Positions 42,700 to 51,097 of a stretch of 64,000 bases of DNA are shown here, one piece after another. This DNA comes from VXNE01 sp965200505. Its GTDB lineage: Bacteria > Pseudomonadota > Gammaproteobacteria > Pseudomonadales > Azotimanducaceae. The position numbers were made by a program, and so were the translations under genes. The notes below the pieces were generated by a model. It did not search any database, was not told the origin of the DNA, and was given only the letters and a program-made list of their open reading frames with translations. How positions within the stretch are numbered: the stretch's first letter is position 1; the number at the start of each line of letters is the position of its first letter. The DNA is taken from NCBI GenBank assembly GCA_965200505.1, contig OZ241343.1, positions 620,001 through 684,000 of the forward strand, given 5' to 3'.

Positions 42700-43659
42700 T
42701 CACTGACGCGCGAACTCGAAGAGCCGCTCCTTCGCCAGTTCCAGCATGAACTCCGGCTCGTACACCGGCTCTGGGTCATCCCTCACCAAGCGGTCGATCA
42801 CATGCGCGTCTTGGCCCACCAAGATGCGCCACTTGCCGGCGCGCACACCGTCGAGAATGATGGTGGCCGCCTGCGCCGCGGTGGTGGGCGCGGCGTCGCG
42901 AAAGTCGATGGCGCGTTGCGCGACGGCGGCGCGGATGTGATCGTCCGATTCGTTCCCCACCGGCAAACCATTCGCGACCATCTGCTCGCGCACCTTAGCC
43001 ACTTCTTCGGCCGACAGGTCCTCCGGCGCCGGCTGCCCGTGGATGCGCTGCGAGTTGATGGCGATGGACGTGCCGATGTGGCCCGGCATGACCACCGCCA
43101 CCTTGACATGCGGCGCATGCAAGCGCAGATCCGCGATGAGCGCTTCCGAGAAGCCCTTCACGGCGAACTTGGCGGCGCTGTAGGACGTGTGCGGGTTGGC
43201 CGGGCCCACGCTGGCCCAGAAGCCGTTCACGCTGGACGTGTTGACGATGTAGCCGGCGTCGCTCGCCACCAACAGCGGCATGAAATGGCGGGCGCAGTAA
43301 TACACACCATACCAACACACGCCGAAGGTGCGCTCCCACGCCTCGCGGTCGCCATTGACGAACTCGCCGCCGCCGCCGATGCCGGCGTTGTTGAACAGCA
43401 AGTTGATGTGATCCGTGGCGTGGCGCTCCACCACCGCATCGCGGAACGCCGCCACTTGCTCCTCGTCCGACACGTCGCACTCGTGGGCGCTGACCGTGAC
43501 GCCAGAGTCGCAGAGCGCCACCGTCTCGGCCATGTCGTCGGGGAACACGTCGCAAATGGCGACATTGCACCCGGCCCCCGCGAGCTGCACCGCGAGTTCG
43601 CGCCCCATGCCGGCGCCACCGCCCGTGACGACGGCGAGCTTGCCTCGAAAGTCCTTCAT
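42700..43659 (-). CDS. Short-chain dehydrogenase/reductase
   Basis: A 319-residue SDR. Cofactor motif VVTGGGAGMGRELA and NLLFNNAGIGG; catalytic S and Y-x3-K in VNTSSVNGFW...TSYSAAKFAVKGFSEAL. The C-terminal extension (about 70 residues beyond the core, ending ELAKERLFEFARQ) is longer than usual. Substrate unknown; the ferredoxin gene upstream on the same strand suggests an electron-transfer or steroid/terpenoid-type pathway, which is inference. GGGGGAGTGG precedes the ATG. Confidence 0.85.
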   Translation of the reverse strand: MKDFRGKLAVVTGGGAGMGRELAVQLAGAGCNVAICDVFPDDMAETVALCDSGVTVSAHECDVSDEEQVAAFRDAVVERHATDHINLLFNNAGIGGGGEFVNGDREAWERTFGVCWYGVYYCARHFMPLLVASDAGYIVNTSSVNGFWASVGPANPHTSYSAAKFAVKGFSEALIADLRLHAPHVKVAVVMPGHIGTSIAINSQRIHGQPAPEDLSAEEVAKVREQMVANGLPVGNESDDHIRAAVAQRAIDFRDAAPTTAAQAATIILDGVRAGKWRILVGQDAHVIDRLVRDDPEPVYEPEFMLELAKERLFEFARQ

Positions 43660-43744
43660 GCCACTCCCCCTTAAGTGCCGCCGCGGCCGGCGCGGCCCCG
43701 CATCCCATCCGTCCCGTCGAACATGCGCTCGCCAAGTGTGTGGC

Positions 43745-44071
43745 TCATTGCTGGCGTTCGGGCATCCGCACCACGATGCCGTCCAGCGCCGCCGTCATGT
43801 ACACCTGACAGGCCAAGCGGCTATTGTGGCGCCTCTGCCAGACGTATTCGAGCAGGGCGCACTCGTCGTCGATCATCGCCGGCAGCCCATCGAACCACGG
43901 CGAGTCCACATAGCAGTGGCAGGTAGAGCAGTTGCAGGCGCCGCCGCACTGCCCCACCAAACCGGGCACGCCGTTGTCCAACGCGCAGTCCAACACCGTG
44001 TCGCCGATGGCCACGGGGTGCGCCACCCGACGCCCATCGGCGAGGATGAACTTGACGACGGGGCGCTGCAC
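43745..44071 (-). CDS. [2Fe-2S] ferredoxin, putidaredoxin/adrenodoxin type
   Basis: A 108-residue protein. Cluster ligands are in GQCGGACNCSTCHC (C-x5-C-x2-C) and in the distal SRLACQVY. An extra cysteine within the loop and another in STCHC are present. Start GTG 44071 (MQRPVVKFILADGRR) gives normal family length; a longer frame runs into the preceding methyltransferase gene and is rejected. Such ferredoxins feed electrons to cytochrome P450 or oxygenases, and they also function in Fe-S assembly. Follows the restriction-modification pair in the same direction. Confidence 0.85.
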   Translation of the reverse strand: MQRPVVKFILADGRRVAHPVAIGDTVLDCALDNGVPGLVGQCGGACNCSTCHCYVDSPWFDGLPAMIDDECALLEYVWQRRHNSRLACQVYMTAALDGIVVRMPERQQ

Positions 44072-44150
44072 GCGACGCGACAGGTTCCGTTGGGCGCTGG
44101 CATCCCTCCCTGGGGGTGCGGGCTGCGCCACAGGCGGCGGGCGGCCGGCG

Positions 44151-45875
44151 TCAGTTGGATGAGGCTTGCCCGCCGCCGTTGCTCGCTCGCTGCCGTAGGC
44201 CACGTTGACGGTCCCTTCGTCTGCCTTGTCTTCGCCGGCGCAGCCGCATCCAGCCTTGGCGCAAGCGCGAGACGTCGACACGGGAAAGTCCACAGCCCTT
44301 GCGCAGCAGCACCTCATCGCCGTAGTCCAAGGCCGCCTCCAAATCCCCCCGCCGCAGACAGCCATCAATGCGCTCCAAATCGAGCGCTTCCGCGCAAGCA
44401 TACGGCACTGGCAGCGTTTCGGCCTCGCGGGGCTCCAACTCCAGCACGCCGCCGCCATAGCTACGACCACAAACCTCAGACCAAACAAGGGTGAGCGAGT
44501 TCACCATCGCACCGCACAGCCGGGCACAATCCACTCCGCCGCGCATCCGCACACGATGAATCGTATCCGTCGCCGTCGCTCGGGCTTCGTTGGCCGACAA
44601 CAACGGAGCGTGGTGTATTTGGCGGAATAGGAATGCGTCTGGAATGAAGACCGATGGCACATCGAACCAACGGCGGCGAATACGGCATTTGTAGCCCTTG
44701 CTCACCCCTTGCGCATCGCCTTGACGGATGTACTCCTCAAGCGCCGGCGGAAAAGCAGAGCGCGCGAACCCGTTCAAGTTCAGCAGCTTGGATGGGTGCG
44801 ACTTCGCGTGGGAACGCATGTCCCGCTGGGTGAAGCGAATGGACTTCAACGCGGAGGTTCGACCCACCACGTCCAATGTGATGCCTTTGGCGCCGAACTG
44901 CGCGGCTTGCCGCTCACTGACGACGAAAAAGCTGTTGCGACCAGTCACGATTCCCACATCGACGCTCGCCAACTCGCCCAAGCGCTGCGATCGTTCGCTT
45001 CCCACACCACGTTGCAGGGACCCGAACTCTTCGTCTGTCAAGAACAAAGCCGTCCACTTCATGTCCTGATCGGTGTGGCGCTCCGGTGCATGCGACACAG
45101 CTTGCGACATCGGCGCATGTGCAAGCAGGGCTTCGCCGTTGGCGACTTGCTGTGTGTGTAAGCGCCCGCCGGCACCCGCGCCACGTCGCCGGCCGTCGGC
45201 CAATAGGAGCACGACCTCTTGTTGTATCTGCGGAAAGACCAACTCATCAAAGGCGACTATGCAAACCTCCTCGAACAACTCAGGCAGCCGTTGCCTCAAT
45301 TCCGCCGCGTACTTCACTTGCAGCAGTTCAGCGGGCACGACCATGGCCAAGCGGCCGCCATCGCGGAGCAACTCGGCCGACAGTTGGACGAACGCGATCC
45401 AAGCGTTGGCAAGGCCGTTGGGCCGGTACCCGAACACATTGAGCAGTCGAAACGCCTGTTCTCTCTCCCGCTTGTCGAAGTACTGGAACCTGATGAATGG
45501 CGGATTGCCGAGCACCACATCGTAGCGACGCTGTTCGAGTAGAGCGGCGGCCATGTCGAAGAAGCTGCCGCACCGCCAATCCAGCCCCCCCTTTGCACCG
45601 TTGAGGGAGCGCTGGGCCTTCTCCAATTCACGGCGAACGATTTCCACTGCCGTTATCCGCCCGTCGCTGCCGAGCAGCGGTGCGGCGGCGGCAACGAAGC
45701 TGCCGTCGCCACAGCTCGGTTCAAGCACTTGGTCCGAAGGCGTACGGATCGCCCAATTGCAGAGGTAGTCGGCCAAAGCGCGAGGCGTGTAGTACCCACC
45801 CCGAACCTTCTGTTCCGTTGGCGTTCCCTTGTTGGTCTTGAAGGTGAACCGGGCCGACACTGTGCTTTCTTCCAA
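44151..45875 (-). CDS. DNA adenine methyltransferase of a type II restriction-modification system
   Basis: A 574-residue protein. The AdoMet-binding site is ALADYLCNWAIRTPSDQVLEPSCGDGSFVAAA, with the catalytic NPPF motif in DVVLGNPPFIRFQYF, typical of adenine-N6 methyltransferases. The C-terminal half is target-recognition sequence without obvious homology; the last 45 residues are very Arg-rich (RLRRRRQGRRRDRQRGLRQ). A TTG start at 45875 is five bases after the restriction enzyme stop; an alternative GTG is at codon 6. It protects the host from the cognate nuclease. Recognition sequence not derivable. Confidence 0.8.
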   Translation of the reverse strand: MEESTVSARFTFKTNKGTPTEQKVRGGYYTPRALADYLCNWAIRTPSDQVLEPSCGDGSFVAAAAPLLGSDGRITAVEIVRRELEKAQRSLNGAKGGLDWRCGSFFDMAAALLEQRRYDVVLGNPPFIRFQYFDKREREQAFRLLNVFGYRPNGLANAWIAFVQLSAELLRDGGRLAMVVPAELLQVKYAAELRQRLPELFEEVCIVAFDELVFPQIQQEVVLLLADGRRRGAGAGGRLHTQQVANGEALLAHAPMSQAVSHAPERHTDQDMKWTALFLTDEEFGSLQRGVGSERSQRLGELASVDVGIVTGRNSFFVVSERQAAQFGAKGITLDVVGRTSALKSIRFTQRDMRSHAKSHPSKLLNLNGFARSAFPPALEEYIRQGDAQGVSKGYKCRIRRRWFDVPSVFIPDAFLFRQIHHAPLLSANEARATATDTIHRVRMRGGVDCARLCGAMVNSLTLVWSEVCGRSYGGGVLELEPREAETLPVPYACAEALDLERIDGCLRRGDLEAALDYGDEVLLRKGCGLSRVDVSRLRQGWMRLRRRRQGRRRDRQRGLRQRASNGGGQASSN

Positions 45876-45879
45876 CAGC

Positions 45880-46623
45880 TTAGGTGGTGTGCGGCGGGAG
45901 ATGCTGATACCTATCCCTGTATGCCATTTCCATGCGCTGGCTCATTGCCCGCAGCTGAATGGGGGACCCCTCGGCCGGCAGATTCGCATCGATCTGTCCA
46001 TTGCCGGGATCCCAAAGCACCAAGGAGATCGCTTCCGCCAAGTGATGCTGATCCAACTCATCCTTCCTTGAGCCCAAGCGCTCCAGCGTACTGATGATCG
46101 CCCGGCGTTGCGGCTCCTGGACCGCCGGCGCGGGTAAAACGACGATGAACGCGACGATGCAGAAGGGGAATCGGGTGTGAACGGTCGCGGCCTCAGACGC
46201 CAAGTCGTTGATCATGTTCTGCCAGTTCTTGCGGATGCTGCTTGCGTCGTTCAGGGTCTTGCTGTCGAACACCACCCGCGGTCCGTCTGGACGATAGGCC
46301 ACGTCGTAGTTCTGCGGCCGGATTCCGCCAATCACTCGCGTGGTGCCCACTTCAATGCAGTGCGGATCAGGCGGGGTGAGGGCGGTGGGACTCGGTTTGA
46401 CGATGCGGAGATCGCCCAGCATCGTGGCCAAGGCCGCGCCGAATGCGTCGTCGAAGATGCGGCCGAATGTGATGCCCTGTTTCTTGTCGAAACACTTCGG
46501 CCTCTTGGTTTGGCGGCCGCCAGCCGCGTTCTCGCTGCCCGCCGTGCCCAGCCAAATGGCACCCCACTCGGCAAGGGCATCCGGCGCAACTTGTATCTGC
46601 GGCATACTCCGCAGTTCGGGCAC
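45880..46623 (-). CDS. Probable type II restriction endonuclease
   Basis: About 247 residues. The start is GTG 46623, supported by GGGGGAGG six bases upstream; the longer reading frame to 47409 is antisense to coaE and rejected. A PD-(D/E)XK-like site is visible: Asp in PQNYDVAYRP, then VVFDSKTLND (D-S-K). The adjoining gene is a methyltransferase, five bases downstream on the same strand, so the pair forms an R-M operon. No close family was recognised. Nuclease function is inferred from motif and gene pairing. Confidence 0.7.
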   Translation of the reverse strand: MPELRSMPQIQVAPDALAEWGAIWLGTAGSENAAGGRQTKRPKCFDKKQGITFGRIFDDAFGAALATMLGDLRIVKPSPTALTPPDPHCIEVGTTRVIGGIRPQNYDVAYRPDGPRVVFDSKTLNDASSIRKNWQNMINDLASEAATVHTRFPFCIVAFIVVLPAPAVQEPQRRAIISTLERLGSRKDELDQHHLAEAISLVLWDPGNGQIDANLPAEGSPIQLRAMSQRMEMAYRDRYQHLPPHTT

Positions 46624-46665
46624 GTCCAACCTCCCCCTTTTCGATGCAGCCGCCAGCGGTCGCCC

Positions 46666-46679
46666 CCTGCCTCGGCAGG
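46666..46679. promoter_or_regulatory. Inverted repeat in the leader of the R-M operon
   Basis: CCTGCC-TC-GGCAGG lies 43 bases upstream of the predicted GTG of the restriction gene. It may be an operator or RNA hairpin controlling the R-M genes; no controller gene was found. Confidence 0.3.
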
Positions 46680-46824
46680 CAAGCAGCGCCATGTATGTAC
46701 AATCAGCATAACACGGGAACACAGTCGGGGCATCTCCGCCAAGGAGGCAAGACCCTGAAGGTCGTGCCGCCTCACCGGGCGATGCACCGCCGGTTGCGTG
46801 TAACATGGCGCGTTTTCTCGGGGT

Positions 46825-47433
46825 GTGGCGGTGATTATCGGCCTCACAGGCGGCATCGCATCTGGCAAGTCCACCGCGGCGCGGCATCTTGGCACCTTGG
46901 GCGCCCACGTCATCGACGCGGATCGGCTGGGCCATCGCGCCTACGAACCGGGCACCGGCGCTCATCAGGCCGTGATCGAGGCGTTTGGCGAGGAGGTGCG
47001 GGGCGCCGACGGGCACATCGACCGCAAGCAACTCGGCGCCAAGGTGTTTGGGGACGCGGCCGCGCTCGGCCGGCTGACAGACATCGTGTGGCCGGAGATC
47101 CGACGCTTGGCGCAAGCCGAAATCGCCGCGGCGCAGGCGGCGCGGCCGGATGGGGTGGTGGTGCTGGAGGCTGCCGTGTTGCTTGAAGCCGGCTGGCAAG
47201 ACGCCGTGGACGAGACGTGGGTGGTGAGCGTGGACCGGGCCACCGCCCTCAACCGCGCCATGCAGCGCGACGGCGCCGACGCCGCCGCGGTTGAAGCCCG
47301 CATCGACGCGCAACTCGCCAATGCCGAGCGCGAGGCGCAAGCCGATGTGGTGTTCGACAATTCCGGCGCCGAGGCGCAGCTCATCGCCCAGCTGGATGCG
47401 GCTTGGCACCGTGTGACGGGGGCGGCGGCATGA
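46825..47433 (+). CDS. coaE: Dephospho-CoA kinase
   Basis: A 202-residue protein. The P-loop is IIGLTGGIASGKSTAARHL, and VIDADRLGHRAYEPGTGAHQAVIEAFG follows. Length and ends fit. It phosphorylates dephospho-CoA, the last step of coenzyme A synthesis. GTG start at 46825. The stop overlaps the next gene by four bases. Because of high G+C, the opposite strand is open for most of its length. Confidence 0.9.
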   Translation: MAVIIGLTGGIASGKSTAARHLGTLGAHVIDADRLGHRAYEPGTGAHQAVIEAFGEEVRGADGHIDRKQLGAKVFGDAAALGRLTDIVWPEIRRLAQAEIAAAQAARPDGVVVLEAAVLLEAGWQDAVDETWVVSVDRATALNRAMQRDGADAAAVEARIDAQLANAEREAQADVVFDNSGAEAQLIAQLDAAWHRVTGAAA

Positions 47434-48059
47434 TTATCGACCTGCATGCACACTCGGTGAAGTCCGACGACGGGCGCGCCAAGGTGCGCAACTACTGCCA
47501 ATGGATCCGCGCGCGCGGCATCGGCATCGACGGCTTCGTGCTCACGGAGCATCGCCAATTCGACTTCGAGTCGGACTACTCCGCCCTCGGCCAAGAGTTC
47601 GGCCAAGTCATCCTGAAGGGCAGTGAAGTGGAAACCGAATACGGCCATGTGCTGGTGTTCGGCGTCACCAAACCGCTCACCGAAGCCTTCGACTTCGCCG
47701 CCATCGGCCTGTCTTTGGCCGAGGTCATCGCCGCTTGCGACGCACACGGCGCAGTGGCGGCGCCGTGCCATCCGGGCCGCAAGCGCGTCGGCATGCACGC
47801 CCACATCGACACCCTCGGCGTGCCGCCGGGTGTGCGCATCGTGGAAGTGCGCAACGGCGGCAGCCGCGGCGAGGAAGATGCCATCGCGCAACGCATGGCG
47901 GCCGAGCAGGACTACCTCGGCATCGGCGGCAGCGATGCGCACATCGTGAGCCACATCGGCCGTTGCGCCACCCGCTTCCCGCACCGCATCGAAACCGAGG
48001 CGGAACTCGCCGAAGCGCTGCGCCAAGGCGACTTCGAGGCGATCTCGCTCAACGGCTGA
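47430..48059 (+). CDS. PHP-domain metal-dependent phosphoesterase
   Basis: A 209-residue protein with the PHP signature: MIIDLHAHSVKSDDGRAKV (H-x-H), DGFVLTEHRQFDF, ILKGSEVETEYGHVLVFG, AAPCHPGRK and GIGGSDAHIVSHIG. All expected metal ligands are present. The family hydrolyses phosphate esters such as sugar or nucleotide phosphates (YcdX-like); the substrate is unknown. It overlaps coaE by ATGA, so they are translated together. Confidence 0.85.
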   Translation: MIIDLHAHSVKSDDGRAKVRNYCQWIRARGIGIDGFVLTEHRQFDFESDYSALGQEFGQVILKGSEVETEYGHVLVFGVTKPLTEAFDFAAIGLSLAEVIAACDAHGAVAAPCHPGRKRVGMHAHIDTLGVPPGVRIVEVRNGGSRGEEDAIAQRMAAEQDYLGIGGSDAHIVSHIGRCATRFPHRIETEAELAEALRQGDFEAISLNG

Positions 48060-48068
48060 GCGGCGCCC

Positions 48069-48539
48069 TCAGCCCGAAAAGCCGATCCAACGCCCCGCCG
48101 CGGCCACCGTGAACCACACCGCGATGGACGCCAAGCCCATGAGCGCAGCGGCGGCGCGGGGCGGGTTGCGCCGCGCCAGCGGGTGCTTGACGGCAAACGT
48201 GAAGACCAGCGCGATGGGCAACGCGATCATCTTCACCCAGAAGGAGAAGTTGTAGAAGCACTTCACCGCTTCGGACAGGAAAAGCGGCACGCCGGTGGCG
48301 AACATCACGCCGATGGCAAGGAGGAGCCAAGGCTTGGCATCCGCCACCACCAGCGCCGGCGCCCGCCGGCTCAAGCCCACGCCAAGCAGCCGCAGATCCA
48401 CCATCAATACGGCGCCGCCCAGCAGGGCAAGGCCCAAGAGATGCACCGCTTCGATGGCCGGAAACAGCCACAAGGACTCGCGAATGGCCATGCCCACGGG
48501 GCTGCGTTCCATGGCGTCGAAGCGCTCAACCCAAGTCAC
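48069..48539 (-). CDS. DUF6644-like membrane protein, copy 2
   Basis: A 156-residue protein with about four membrane spans. VHLLGLALLGGAVLMVDLRLLGVGL closely resembles VLGLLLFGGTIAMVDLRLLGVAF of the upstream gene, so the two are paralogs. It starts at GTG 48539, overlapping the preceding stop (GTGA). Family function unknown; often linked to redox or copper-related clusters. Last gene of a five-gene operon. Confidence 0.75.
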   Translation of the reverse strand: MTWVERFDAMERSPVGMAIRESLWLFPAIEAVHLLGLALLGGAVLMVDLRLLGVGLSRRAPALVVADAKPWLLLAIGVMFATGVPLFLSEAVKCFYNFSFWVKMIALPIALVFTFAVKHPLARRNPPRAAAALMGLASIAVWFTVAAAGRWIGFSG

Positions 48540-49096
48540 GCTTGAGGCTCCACCACGCAACCCGCCAACCACACCACGAAGTCGGACTGCGGGCGGTAAC
48601 AGTCGAACCAGTTGTACGCGATCATGCGGCCAAAGACGATGATGCCCGCCCACAGCGCCAGCGACGTGGCGGCGGTGACGCGGGCGTTCAAGGGCGGCTT
48701 CGGCGCGGCATCCCAATCGCCGCGGTTGCGCGACACACGCTTGTGGAAGATCCACACGTTGACCGCCGCGGCGATGAGGAAGATGACCTTGGCGCGGAAC
48801 CAGACGCTCTGATAAGTGCGCACCGGGATGGCGTAGAAGAGCAGGATGCCGGTGCCGATCATCACCACGGCGCCGGCGATGGTCCACGGCAGGATGCGCG
48901 CGTTCATCTCGGAGATCGGCACCGCCTTGAAGGCGACACCCAACAGCCGCAGGTCCACCATGGCGATGGTGCCGCCGAACAAGAGCAGCCCCAGCACATG
49001 GGAGGACTCAATGAGGGGATAAGCGTAAAGGCTCTCGTGCAGCGCGATGCTCCAAGCGGTGCCGGCGAGCCACTCGCAGAACGGCAGCAGGCTCAT
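48536..49096 (-). CDS. DUF6644-like membrane protein, copy 1
   Basis: A 186-residue protein with about four membrane spans. Starts MSLLPFCEWLAGTAWSIALHESLYAYPL and keeps the HES/ESSHV polar pairs inside the first spans and VWFRAKVIFLIAAAVNVWIFHK later on. The conserved His/Glu residues suggest heme or metal binding, but this is inference. It overlaps the neighbours on both sides. Confidence 0.75.
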   Translation of the reverse strand: MSLLPFCEWLAGTAWSIALHESLYAYPLIESSHVLGLLLFGGTIAMVDLRLLGVAFKAVPISEMNARILPWTIAGAVVMIGTGILLFYAIPVRTYQSVWFRAKVIFLIAAAVNVWIFHKRVSRNRGDWDAAPKPPLNARVTAATSLALWAGIIVFGRMIAYNWFDCYRPQSDFVVWLAGCVVEPQA

Positions 49097-49782
49097 GGCG
49101 ATGCCTCGAACGGCGTGGATGCGCTCGGGAGGCGACGCGCTCCCGCCGCGGGCAGCGCGGCCGGGGCCGGTTGGATTGACGCCACCGTGGCCGCGCTGGG
49201 CACCTCCACCGCTGGCTCGAACACCGGCTGCGGCCGCCGCACGGCGCGCTCGCGCGGCATCCCGCCAAAGTACTCGAAGGCACCGGCGTAGAAGCCCGCG
49301 CTCGCCAGCGTCAAGGTGACTTCCGCGTCGCCCCGATTCTCCCAGAACCAGCCGTGGATGCCGGGGAACGGCGCCACATAGGCACCGGCGGCGCTCGTGG
49401 CCCTGGCCCGGTCGAAGGTCTCCGCGTAGCCCGGCTCGGCGCCATCCGGCTCGCTGTGCAGCTCATACAACAGCGTGCCGCTCGCCTGCCATGCATAGAC
49501 CATGCCGGCACCGGCCTCGAGGCGATACTTGTACTCGAAGGATTCGAAGGGCATCAGCACCCACGTCGCCTCATCGGTCGCGAAGCCGTCCTCCTGCGGC
49601 GCCAGCACGGTGGTCACGTCCCGAGAGAGACCGGTGAGCCCCAGCGCGGCACCGGCCCCAAACGGGTCGTAGCCAAACTCCGCCGGCAACACCGCGCCGA
49701 ACAGCGCGGCGGCGGCGAACACCGCGGCTCCGAAGACCGCGGCAACGATGCGCCAAATGGGGCGCTCACGCCCCGCCTTCAT
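49093..49782 (-). CDS. Membrane-anchored periplasmic protein (anchor-like)
   Basis: A 229-residue protein. One N-terminal span (IVAAVFGAAVFAAAALFGAVL) precedes a beta-rich domain: TWVLMPFESFEYKYRLEAGAGMVYAWQASG, PGIHGWFWENRGDAEVTLTLASAGFY. The C-terminal 60 residues are Pro/Ala-rich and disordered. The domain resembles those of uncharacterised 'transmembrane anchor' proteins that occur with HupE/UreJ genes; the resemblance is by context and composition. It overlaps the HupE-like gene by ATGA and probably acts with it in metal or redox homeostasis. Confidence 0.65.
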   Translation of the reverse strand: MKAGRERPIWRIVAAVFGAAVFAAAALFGAVLPAEFGYDPFGAGAALGLTGLSRDVTTVLAPQEDGFATDEATWVLMPFESFEYKYRLEAGAGMVYAWQASGTLLYELHSEPDGAEPGYAETFDRARATSAAGAYVAPFPGIHGWFWENRGDAEVTLTLASAGFYAGAFEYFGGMPRERAVRRPQPVFEPAVEVPSAATVASIQPAPAALPAAGARRLPSASTPFEASP

Positions 49783-50504
49783 GCCGGCGCGAGCACCATG
49801 CCACCCAACTGATAACCCGCCAGCATGAAGCCGCCGGCCAGCAGCACCACGTTGGCCGCGTAGGCATGCCGCGAGAACCCGCGCCGCGCCCGCCACAGCG
49901 CGAACGCGCCCAGCAACGCGGCGAGGGCCGTGAACTGGCCGATTTCCACGCCGGCGTTGAAGCTCAACAGGTTGGCCAGCCGTCCATTCGGCGAGACGAG
50001 CAAATCCTGCAGCTTGGTGGCAAGACCCAGACCGTGGCACAGGCCGAACACGAACACGGCCGCCTTGGCGTTCGGCGACACGCCAAACACACGCCGGAAG
50101 CCGTCCATGTTCTCGAACGCCTTGTAAACGATGGAGAAGCCGATGATGGCGTCCACCAGCCAAGGGTTCGCGCGCCAGCCGCCCAGCACCCCGGCGAGCA
50201 AGGTGAGGCTGTGCCCGGCGGTGAACAGGGTCACATAGAGCGCGACATCGCGCAGGCGATGCAGGAAGAAGATGACCCCGGCCAAAAACAGCAGATGGTC
50301 GTAGCCGGTGACCATGTGCTTCGCCCCCAAGTAGATGAATGGCGCCACCGCCACGCCATCGATGGCCCCGACGAACGCCGCGTCGCTGCCCGACACGGCA
50401 TGGCCGAGCCCGGGGGCGGCGATGAGCGCCACGCTGAGGCAGGCCAAGCCCGGCGCCGCTCGCCGGCGCAACGCAAGTGACCCGCGAGCGCCCGCCGGCC
50501 TCAT
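49779..50504 (-). CDS. HupE/UreJ-family membrane protein
   Basis: A 241-residue protein with six predicted spans. Conserved: GYDHLLFLAGVIFFLHRLRD, TAGHSLTLLAGVLGGW, VYKAFENM and VFVFGLCHGLGLATKL; His and Asp residues are arranged as in HupE/UreJ nickel transport proteins. Hydrogenase and urease genes are absent here, so nickel or another divalent metal is a guess. ATG 50504 overlaps the stop of the cytochrome gene. Confidence 0.8.
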   Translation of the reverse strand: MRPAGARGSLALRRRAAPGLACLSVALIAAPGLGHAVSGSDAAFVGAIDGVAVAPFIYLGAKHMVTGYDHLLFLAGVIFFLHRLRDVALYVTLFTAGHSLTLLAGVLGGWRANPWLVDAIIGFSIVYKAFENMDGFRRVFGVSPNAKAAVFVFGLCHGLGLATKLQDLLVSPNGRLANLLSFNAGVEIGQFTALAALLGAFALWRARRGFSRHAYAANVVLLAGGFMLAGYQLGGMVLAPA

Positions 50505-51001
50505 GCGCTGCCGGGGCGGATGGGACGGTTCGCCCAATACTGCTGGTGGCACGACACGCAAACGTTGTACACGAGGCCACCGGCGGCGAACAGCGCGTCA
50601 GCGTCCCGGGCCACGGCCGCGGCCTTGGCGCGTTGCCCCGCCCGCGTGAGGCCACGGGCGATTTCGACCCATTCGCCTTGGTCGAGGGCGCGCCCCGGCA
50701 TCATCAGCAAATTGCCGGATTCCGCCAGCACCGCCGCGGCGTGCTCGACATGCAGCCACTCCTCCTCGGTGGTGGGCGCCAAATCCTCGACGCCTTCGGC
50801 GGTGATGATCTGCCCGGCGGAATCCCAAATGACGTCCGCGGCAGGCTCCAACACGAGGTTCATCGTCTCCTTCATGTCGTGTATGGCCTCGAAGCCAACC
50901 GGCGGCGCGGCATCCTGCCCGCAGCCGGCGACCAACAGCGCGGCAAAGGCGGCTAGCTGGAACGCACACGGCGAGGCGGGCAAGGTTCGGGAGCGGGGCA
51001 T
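50501..51001 (-). CDS. c-type cytochrome lipoprotein
   Basis: A 166-residue protein with a lipobox (ALLVAGC) and a single heme-binding motif CVSCH near the C-terminus (NVCVSCHQQYW). Preceding helical segments (MKETMNLVLEPAADVIWDSAG, WLHVEHAAAVLAESGNLL) resemble cytochrome c' type four-helix bundles. It is attached to the membrane and probably donates or accepts electrons. First gene of the operon leading to the HupE-like gene. Confidence 0.75.
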   Translation of the reverse strand: MPRSRTLPASPCAFQLAAFAALLVAGCGQDAAPPVGFEAIHDMKETMNLVLEPAADVIWDSAGQIITAEGVEDLAPTTEEEWLHVEHAAAVLAESGNLLMMPGRALDQGEWVEIARGLTRAGQRAKAAAVARDADALFAAGGLVYNVCVSCHQQYWANRPIRPGSA

Positions 51002-51021
51002 CGAATGTGGTCGAGCGGGGT

Positions 51022-51087
<66 letters not shown>

Positions 51088-51097
<10 letters not shown>

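Noticed and set aside
44072..44488. N-terminal extension of the ferredoxin frame
   Set aside because: It overlaps the methyltransferase on the same strand and is not ferredoxin-like.
46624..47409. N-terminal extension of the restriction endonuclease frame to 47409
   Set aside because: The extra part is antisense to coaE; a strong ribosome site supports GTG 46623.
49783..50655. N-terminal extension of the anchor-like membrane protein
   Set aside because: It runs through the HupE-like gene in another frame; ATGA overlap supports 49782.
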